A DNA stretch of 8,186 bases, taken from the NCBI GenBank assembly GCA_902766845.1, contig CACXFD010000102.1:1-8186 (forward strand). Reading direction: 5' to 3'. The stretch is from an uncultured Lachnospiraceae bacterium (lineage in GTDB: Bacteria > Bacillota > Clostridia > Lachnospirales > Lachnospiraceae). The notes beneath the pieces were generated by a model. The model was not told where the DNA came from and searched no databases. It worked only from the letters and a program-made list of their open reading frames with translations. The position numbers and the translations under genes are program-made. Position 1 is the first letter of the stretch; every line of letters begins with the position of its first letter. Positions 1 through 3,803 of this stretch are shown one piece after another.

Positions 1-404
1 GCGTCTATTTCAACACGATGCTGCGCTGCTTCTATCCTCTGGAGCACCTGCTGCGGGCCCTGTACGGCCCCGGCAACGCCGCTGCGGAGCCGGCGCCCCC
101 GGTCACCGCGGAAGGATATCTTTCCGTGCGCGGCGATCTGGAGGAGTTCGTGCTGACCGGCCATCCGGGCCGCACGGAAGAGCGCTCGCCGCGTCCGGAA
201 GAACGGCGCACGCTGATCGGGCTGGACCCGGTCCAGTGCCAAAGCGAGCTGATCAAGCTCACGCCGGACTGGATGCGCGCCGGCGGTCAGTCGATGCTGA
301 TAAGCTGGCCGTATGGGACCCGCGTTCCGTTCGTGATCGCGCTCCTCTCTCCGGGCTCCCTGCGTCCGATCGGAGCACCGGTCGGCGATCCGGTGCTGCC
401 GTAA
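1..404 (+). CDS. C-terminal part of an unrecognised protein (5'-truncated by window edge)
   Basis: An open frame enters from the left edge (first full codon at base 3) and runs for 133 codons to TAA at 402-404. It is judged coding because third codon positions are strongly G/C biased throughout and no competing frame shows such a bias. The visible part begins VYFNTMLRCFYPLEHLLRAL, which looks helical. A proline-, glutamate- and arginine-rich stretch follows (about residues 25-75 of the visible part), and then a more hydrophobic end with LISWPYGTRVPFVIALL. I do not recognise the family, and no catalytic motif or clear membrane segment can be named. The ATG at 18 is in frame but has no convincing ribosome binding site, so it is unlikely to be the true start. 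The stop codon lies inside a short tandem repeat (395-464), so the last residues (around PVGDPVLP) may vary between strains. The gene converges on the cyclophilin gene. Confidence 0.7.
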   Translation, partial: VYFNTMLRCFYPLEHLLRALYGPGNAAAEPAPPVTAEGYLSVRGDLEEFVLTGHPGRTEERSPRPEERRTLIGLDPVQCQSELIKLTPDWMRAGGQSMLISWPYGTRVPFVIALLSPGSLRPIGAPVGDPVLP

Positions 405-464
405 CGCTGCTGCCGTAACGCTGCTGCCGGAGCGGTGCCGTGACAGTGCTGCCGGAGCGGTGCC
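395..464. repeat. Short GC-rich tandem repeats spanning the stop codon
   Basis: GCTGCCGTAAC occurs at 395-405 and 409-419, and its first seven bases recur at 423, giving a 14-base period. The array then changes to a second unit, GCTGCCGGAGCGGTGCC, present twice without mismatch at 423-439 and 448-464 (25-base period). The first unit contains the TAA stop of the preceding gene and repeats it once more downstream. The pattern suggests replication slippage at the 3' end of the gene. No function is visible. Confidence 0.75.
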
Positions 465-530
465 TCCAAAACGATGTGTCCGGAATGATCTTTCCGGTAC
501 GTCCGGCGTACCGATCTGTCTGAAACGCAA

Positions 531-565
531 AATGGGGCCGCGCCCTCCAAGGGCGCGGCCCCATT
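531..565. terminator. Hairpin terminator between convergent genes, probably bidirectional
   Basis: Bases 531-546 pair with 550-565 in an uninterrupted 16-bp stem (core GGGGCCGCGCCC) closed by a 3-base loop. Read on the minus strand the stem is followed by ATTTTGCGTTTC. Read on the plus strand it is followed by CTCTTTCCC. The minus-strand copy, about 20 bases behind the cyclophilin stop, has the better U-tract. The same hairpin can stop the incoming plus-strand gene. Confidence 0.88.
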
Positions 566-584
566 CTCTTTCCCTGCGGAGCTG

Positions 585-1106
585 TTACACCGTCTCCGGC
601 TCCGGATACTCTTCGCCGAACGTATCCACGGTCACGGTCCGGATGACTTCCGGCACCACCGGAGCGTCCATGAAGTTGCGGCGCACCCGCGCGATCCGGT
701 GCACCTCTTCCATGCCTTCCAGGACCTTGCCGAAGGCAGCATACTGGCCGTCCAGATAATCCACATGATCGTCCATGATGAAGAACTGGCTGCCGGCCGA
801 ATCGGGCGCCTGCGCGCGGGCCATGGAGAGCACGCCTTCCTCATGGGACAGGTCGTTCTGCGCGAACCCGTTCCCGGAGAATTCTCCGCGGATGCTGTAG
901 CCGGGGCCGCCGGTCCCGTTTCCGATCGGGCAGCCGCCCTGGATCACGAAGCCCGGGATCACGCGGTGGAACGTCAGTCCGTCATAAAAGCCCCTGCGAA
1001 TCAGCGAGACAAAATTGCGCACCGTGTTGGGCGCCTTGTCGGGATACAGCTCCGCAGTGATCTGCGCGCCGTTTTCCATCGTGATCGTTACGATCGGGTT
1101 TGCCAT
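585..1106 (-). CDS. Cyclophilin-type peptidyl-prolyl cis-trans isomerase
   Basis: A 173-residue single-domain cyclophilin, which catalyses cis-trans isomerisation of peptide bonds before proline and assists protein folding. There is no signal peptide, so it should be cytosolic. Family signatures are FHRVIPGFVIQGG at residues 46-58 (catalytic Arg48, Phe53, Gln56), SAGSQFFI at 103-110 and YLDGQYAAFGKV at 117-128. The residue matching human cyclophilin A Trp121 is Tyr117, and the usual QGGDP motif reads QGGCP (Cys59). The frame stays open upstream to 1214, but the ATG at 1106 is chosen because the family's conserved N-terminus begins there and AGGAG lies 6 bases upstream (1113-1117). It is the last gene of the cluster, 128 bases behind the TPM gene and followed by a strong hairpin terminator. 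It could be named ppiA or ppiB, but the paralogue cannot be decided by eye. Confidence 0.95.
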   Translation of the reverse strand: MANPIVTITMENGAQITAELYPDKAPNTVRNFVSLIRRGFYDGLTFHRVIPGFVIQGGCPIGNGTGGPGYSIRGEFSGNGFAQNDLSHEEGVLSMARAQAPDSAGSQFFIMDDHVDYLDGQYAAFGKVLEGMEEVHRIARVRRNFMDAPVVPEVIRTVTVDTFGEEYPEPETV

Positions 1107-1195
1107 GTCATTCTCCTCTTTCTTTTGCTTATCCTGTGCGCCGCATGCGCGGCCGCCGTTCTCGTTTTGCCGCGGGGCGAGCCCGTTCATCCCCA

Positions 1196-1225
1196 CGGGG
1201 ACGCATGTCCGCACATCGGTCCCCG
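1196..1225 (-). other. Intercistronic stem-loop between TPM and cyclophilin genes
   Basis: CGGGGAC (1196-1202) pairs with GTCCCCG (1219-1225), and inside it ATGT (1205-1208) pairs with ACAT (1213-1216), giving a 7-bp and a 4-bp helix separated by a symmetric 2x2 internal loop. It starts 9 bases past the TPM stop codon. No U-tract follows on the minus strand, so it is not a standard terminator. It may protect or process the upstream message, or partly reduce read-through into the cyclophilin gene. The rest of the 128-base spacer shows no clear promoter. Confidence 0.4.
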
Positions 1226-1234
1226 CACGGCGTC

Positions 1235-2152
1235 TCAGAAGTGACGTCCGCCGCCGCCGTGGCTGTGGCCGCCCGAGCTCATATGATGCGAGCTCACGTG
1301 GCCGCCCCCGCCGCCTCCGCTGCTGCTCGCGCGCTGGATGTGGCGCGTCACCTGTGTCGTGTGCGTCAGGATATCCTGCTGCACGCGCATATGGACGCTG
1401 CCGTGCTGGTAGGTCTTGTAATTGATCGTCGAGCGGGTCTTGGCGCGCCGCTTCATGATCGTGGTCGCAAAGAAGCTCGCGATGGCCGCGCCGATGGCCC
1501 GAATGCCCGCTCCCACCGGATTGATGATCTTCTCCCAGAAGGACGGCTCCCGGGCCGGCTCGGGCTCGATGTCGATGATCGTGTAATCCTCCGCTTCGGG
1601 ATCGTATTCGCCGGTCACGTTCTCGCCGTGCTCCGCGTTGGTGCTGTAATAACGGATCCCATCCAGCGCCGCCGTGAAGGTCCCGTAATAATCCCCCTCG
1701 ATGATCCGGTCATAGGCCGCGTCCAGGATGGCGTTGACTTCATCGTCATCGATCTCGATGATCGCGTTCCCGGCCGTGCTAAGGTAGATCTCGCGGTTGT
1801 CCATATCGATCAGGAACAGGACGCCCGATCCGTTATCTCCCTCAAAACCGAAGTCCCCGTCATCATAAAAGTCATCCGCGTAATCCATCGCGGACTTGCC
1901 GCCGGCGTCCGCCGTCGTCACGAAGATCAGGTCCAGCGAGGTCTCGTACGCCGCGGACACGGCCGCCTGCTGGAGCTGCTCCTGCTCCGACGAGGTCAGG
2001 AGGCCCGCCTGATCGTAGACTTTTTGGCCCATGCCGTCGAACGCGCAGAGCCCCATGACCAGGACCAGGATGGCCGTGACCGCTGCCAGGCGCCGCAGCA
2101 GTCCTGCTGCCCGTCCGGCCTCGTTTTTACGGAAAAGGCTTCTCTTCTTCAT
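1235..2152 (-). CDS. TPM-domain membrane protein with Gly/Ser/His-rich C-terminal tail
   Basis: A 305-residue protein. A basic N-terminus and a hydrophobic stretch at about 22-38 form a signal anchor or signal peptide. A TPM domain (TLP18.3/Psb32/MOLO-1 fold) follows at about 43-170, with the typical opening KVYDQAGLLTSSEQEQL, acidic clusters (DDFYDDGDFGFEGDNGSG) and VLFLIDMDNREIYLSTAG. A second membrane stretch lies at about 209-233, then a basic region. The tail from residue 271 is rich in Gly, Ser and His (H285, H289, H290, H296, H298, H304) and ends RHF. Members of this family are implicated in photosystem repair, weak phosphatase activity or receptor modulation; the bacterial role is mostly unknown. 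The ATG at 2152 shares one base with the upstream stop codon. A GTG at 2155 is an equally possible start (GGGAGG at 2162-2167 lies 6 or 9 bases away), so coupling to the zinc-ribbon gene is expected either way. Confidence 0.9.
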   Translation of the reverse strand: MKKRSLFRKNEAGRAAGLLRRLAAVTAILVLVMGLCAFDGMGQKVYDQAGLLTSSEQEQLQQAAVSAAYETSLDLIFVTTADAGGKSAMDYADDFYDDGDFGFEGDNGSGVLFLIDMDNREIYLSTAGNAIIEIDDDEVNAILDAAYDRIIEGDYYGTFTAALDGIRYYSTNAEHGENVTGEYDPEAEDYTIIDIEPEPAREPSFWEKIINPVGAGIRAIGAAIASFFATTIMKRRAKTRSTINYKTYQHGSVHMRVQQDILTHTTQVTRHIQRASSSGGGGGGHVSSHHMSSGGHSHGGGGRHF

Positions 2153-3204
2153 CACAGCAGCCCTCCCAGCAATGTCAGCAGGACAAAGAGTCCCGCAAAC
2201 AGGCCGATGAACACGCCGTTCGCGCGCCCCTTATCCACCGGCAGCGTTCCGACGCGCTTGCCGGTCTGGCCGTTGATGGCCAGCAGATAATTCTGATCCT
2301 TAAAACGATAGTTCAGCATCCAGACCGGGAGCAGCACGTACTCCTCGTTGGTCTTGCGGAAGTTGATCTGCTGGTTGACGATGCTGACCGACCCGTAGCC
2401 CGAGATGGTCCCGCGGGCCGTCTGCTCCGCGAAGCTGCGCGCCCGGTTGCGCGCGCGTCCCTCCATCTCCTCGGCGGTATACGTGAACCGCTCGGCCAGA
2501 TAGCCGGACAGGTACGGCATGTCGAACGTCTTGAGATCGCTGTAATCGTACGGCTCCAGCAGATCCATCGTCGCATCGTCCATCTTTTCCGACGCGTCCG
2601 TCGGGATGCGGCTGTAATCCACGTCCATATCCCGCACCACGTTGAAATGCTGCGTATACGTGGTCTCCTCGTCCCCGTGGCGGACCACGTTCGTGCGCGT
2701 GCAGTGCGCGTCCAGCCGGATCTGCGTCCGGTAATCATGCAGCCAGTACGGCACGTATACGCCGGTGATCTTCTCCAGCGTGGACGCCTGCGTGAAGTTT
2801 CGCGGCGTCAGGAACACGCCCTTGGACCAGTCGCGGAATTCTTCCACGGCCTGCTGGCGCGTCAGGGCAAACGGAATGATCTTGGTCGGACGCTTTTCCC
2901 CGGTCAGCTGGTCCTGGATCAGGCCCGGCGTGCCGCAGAACGCGCATACGGTGGCCGATGTGACCGAATCCGTCAGCATCTCCGCCCCGCAGCTCGGGCA
3001 GCGGTACACCCGGAAGGTCCCGTTCTCGTTCTGGACCGTTTCCGGCTTCTCCGTGACCGTCTCGAACTGGACGTTCTCCTGCGGATCCGCTTCCAGCGCC
3101 TCGATGGTTGTGATCAGGCCGCAGTAGGCGCAGGAAAGCTTCCCGGTCTCGGGATCAAATTCCATCGGCGCCCCGCACTGCGGGCATTTGTAGGATACGA
3201 CCAC
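2152..3204 (-). CDS. Double zinc-ribbon protein with C-terminal membrane anchor (TFIIB-type zinc ribbon family)
   Basis: A 350-residue protein with two zinc ribbons. The first uses CPQC at 7-10 and CAYC at 25-28. The second uses CPSC at 69-72 and CAFC at 87-90. A soluble domain of about 220 residues follows, with motifs such as KIIPFALTRQQAVEEF and GVYVPYWLHDYRTQ; it appears to be a conserved domain of unknown function. The last 22 residues (about 329-350) are strongly hydrophobic and end at the C-terminus, so this is probably a tail-anchored membrane protein with its zinc ribbons in the cytoplasm. The frame is open to 3447, but the extra 81 codons run through a 44-bp tandem repeat. GTG at 3204 is chosen because AGGAGG lies 7 bases upstream and the first zinc ribbon follows at once. 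As I recall, it often neighbours TPM and SPFH-domain genes in Lachnospiraceae; here TPM is next but no SPFH gene is seen. Confidence 0.9.
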   Translation of the reverse strand: MVVSYKCPQCGAPMEFDPETGKLSCAYCGLITTIEALEADPQENVQFETVTEKPETVQNENGTFRVYRCPSCGAEMLTDSVTSATVCAFCGTPGLIQDQLTGEKRPTKIIPFALTRQQAVEEFRDWSKGVFLTPRNFTQASTLEKITGVYVPYWLHDYRTQIRLDAHCTRTNVVRHGDEETTYTQHFNVVRDMDVDYSRIPTDASEKMDDATMDLLEPYDYSDLKTFDMPYLSGYLAERFTYTAEEMEGRARNRARSFAEQTARGTISGYGSVSIVNQQINFRKTNEEYVLLPVWMLNYRFKDQNYLLAINGQTGKRVGTLPVDKGRANGVFIGLFAGLFVLLTLLGGLL

Positions 3205-3211
3205 GCTGTCA

Positions 3212-3217
3212 CCTCCT
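3212..3217 (-). promoter_or_regulatory. Ribosome binding site fixing the GTG start of the zinc-ribbon gene
   Basis: Minus-strand AGGAGG followed by TGACAGC (7 bases) and then GTG at 3204. This is a near-perfect Shine-Dalgarno site at good spacing. It rules out the longer reading from 3447, which would place this site inside the coding sequence and add residues unlike the family. Confidence 0.85.
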
Positions 3218-3318
3218 GTTGCCTTGGCTGAGTGATGGTCCTTGTCTCCGGTCTCATTATACCAGTGAACCGGCCGGATTCCAACATCATTTTGAAGCGG
3301 TATGCTGATTCCCGATTG

Positions 3319-3427
3319 CTGCGCCGGAGGCGAACGTCTTCTGCGGCATTCCCGCGCGGCTCCTGCGCCGGAGGCGGACGCCTTCTGCGGCATTCCGACA
3401 CGGCCCCTGCGCCGGAGGCGGACGCCT
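3319..3427. repeat. 44-bp tandem repeat, two full copies and one partial
   Basis: Copies begin at 3319, 3363 and 3407, each with CTGCGCCGGAGGCG, a spacing of exactly 44 bases. Copies one and two differ at 6 of 44 positions. The third matches copy two for 21 bases (3407-3427) and then diverges or is shortened. Each copy can fold a small hairpin (AGGC-GGAC-GCCT in copies two and three, and AGGC-GAAC-GTCT in copy one, where the change leaves a G-U pair). A 44-base period is not a multiple of three, which argues against coding. It lies in the probable leader of the zinc-ribbon gene. Confidence 0.85.
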
Positions 3428-3435
3428 CCCGGCAC

Positions 3436-3592
3436 GGCTTTGTTCATATTTTGTTCAAATATCTTTCAAGATCCTTTTACATACTGCTCACACCGGCTTT
3501 ACTTTTCCCGTTTATTCTACTATCGTAAGAGTAGAAGCAAACCTTTTTCATTTGAGTTTCTTACTCACCTCCTTTTTTCATAATTATTTCGC
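3436..3592. promoter_or_regulatory. AT-rich regulatory island upstream of the zinc-ribbon/TPM/cyclophilin cluster
   Basis: Counted over 3441-3590 the G+C content is about 32%, in sharp contrast with the GC-rich genes on both sides. On the minus strand it contains several promoter-like hexamers (TTGACA with AATTAT; TTGCTT with TAGAAT; TTGAAA with TATGAA), the octamer TGAACAAA twice within a few bases, a 22-base dyad, and an AAAGGAGGTGA sequence. It is most likely the control region of the cluster. A remnant of imported DNA is possible. Confidence 0.5.
3515..3536. promoter_or_regulatory. 22-base dyad (7-bp arms), candidate operator
   Basis: TTCTACT (3515-3521) and AGTAGAA (3530-3536) are perfect inverted repeats separated by 8 bases. 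On the minus strand the dyad lies across a weak promoter-like pair, TTGCTT and TAGAAT with 15 bases between them, so a bound dimeric repressor could block it. No regulator gene is nearby, so the binding protein cannot be named. Confidence 0.35.
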
Positions 3593-3608
3593 CAGAGGCC
3601 GCTGTCAA
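3580..3608 (-). promoter_or_regulatory. Candidate promoter for the zinc-ribbon/TPM/cyclophilin cluster
   Basis: On the minus strand TTGACA (3608-3603) is a perfect -35 box and, 17 bases on, AATTAT (3585-3580) matches four of six -10 positions. Initiation would fall near 3573, giving a leader of about 370 bases before the GTG at 3204. The -35 box lies inside the hairpin at 3598-3623. Confidence 0.4.
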
Positions 3609-3623
3609 GTGCGAGGCAGCGGC
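3598..3623 (+). terminator. Small stem-loop, possible plus-strand terminator
   Basis: GCCGCTGTC (3598-3606) pairs with GAGGCAGCGGC (ending 3623) in a 9-bp stem with one G-U pair and an 8-base loop, followed on the plus strand by TTTCTT. No plus-strand gene is seen upstream, so it could only serve a small plus-strand RNA from the AT-rich island, or it may be incidental. It overlaps the minus-strand TTGACA box. Confidence 0.25.
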
Positions 3624-3643
3624 TTTCTTGGTGCCCGGAAACG

Positions 3644-3687
3644 GCAAGAGAGGCCGGGCGCGCTGCAGCGCGCCCGGCCTCTCTTGC
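3644..3687. terminator. Perfect 44-base inverted repeat, probable terminator of the flavoprotein cluster
   Basis: Bases 3644-3665 are the exact reverse complement of 3666-3687, centred on CTGCAG, with the outer stem GCAAGAGAGG. It lies about 120 bases behind the flavoprotein stop. On the minus strand it is followed by CGTTTCC, on the plus strand by TTTTCC, so the U-tract is weak in the direction that matters. A hairpin this long and stable between two tandem clusters is still best read as a transcription stop or 3' end stabiliser. Confidence 0.7.
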
Positions 3688-3723
3688 TTTTCCTCCCGGC
3701 CATGTCATATCTTCCGAACACCG

Positions 3724-3794
3724 ACGAGCCGGCCTGCACCGGTCTGTGCCGGTCCTGCGCCGGTATCTGCCGGCATATATGGGTCCATACCGGT
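3724..3794. repeat. Degenerate 10-bp tandem repeat with CCGG cores in helical phase
   Basis: CCGG occurs at 3729, 3739, 3749, 3760, 3770 and 3790, at steps of 10, 10, 11, 10 and 20 bases. On the minus strand the units read ACCGGTATGG, ACCCATATAT, GCCGGCAGAT, ACCGGCGCAGG, ACCGGCACAG, ACCGGTGCAG and GCCGGCTCGT, about seven decayed copies of a 10-bp unit. The array begins 10 bases past the flavoprotein stop codon and ends before the terminator stem. The period is not a multiple of three, so it is not coding. Confidence 0.7.
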
Positions 3795-3803
3795 CCGCTC
3801 CGA

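Larger units (their letters stand above)
3205..3803. other. 599-base gene-free region between the two minus-strand clusters
   Basis: No convincing gene lies here. From right to left it holds CCGG-cored 10-bp repeats (3724-3794), a perfect inverted repeat (3644-3687), a smaller hairpin (3598-3623), an AT-rich island (about 3436-3592) with candidate promoters, a dyad and a strong Shine-Dalgarno sequence, and a 44-bp tandem repeat (3319-3427). The ribosome binding site of the zinc-ribbon gene comes last. If transcription starts in the AT-rich island, the zinc-ribbon gene has a leader of roughly 230-370 bases that includes the 44-bp repeat. Confidence 0.7.

Noticed and set aside
1107..1214. 36-codon N-terminal extension of the cyclophilin
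   Set aside because: The ATG at 1106 has AGGAG at the right spacing and the family's conserved N-terminus. The extension is unlike any signal peptide.
1100..2290. Long plus-strand open frame (396 codons) opposite the TPM gene
   Set aside because: It is the complement of two well-supported minus-strand genes, lacks a ribosome binding site, and its product is rich in Arg, Ala and Val with no recognisable domain. Long antisense frames are expected in GC-rich DNA.
3319..3427. CRISPR array
   Set aside because: The 44-bp units are contiguous with no unique spacers, there are fewer than three full copies, and no cas gene is present.
3205..3447. 81-codon N-terminal extension of the zinc-ribbon gene
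   Set aside because: It runs through the 44-bp tandem repeat, the period is not a multiple of three, and a near-perfect ribosome binding site supports GTG at 3204.
3477..3551. 24-codon minus-strand frame as a real gene
   Set aside because: Normal spacing from the Shine-Dalgarno sequence is not met and no known peptide is recognised. It is kept only as a finding, not as an annotated gene.
3436..3592. Insertion sequence or transposon end in the AT-rich island
   Set aside because: No transposase, no matching terminal inverted repeats at the borders and no target-site duplication are visible.
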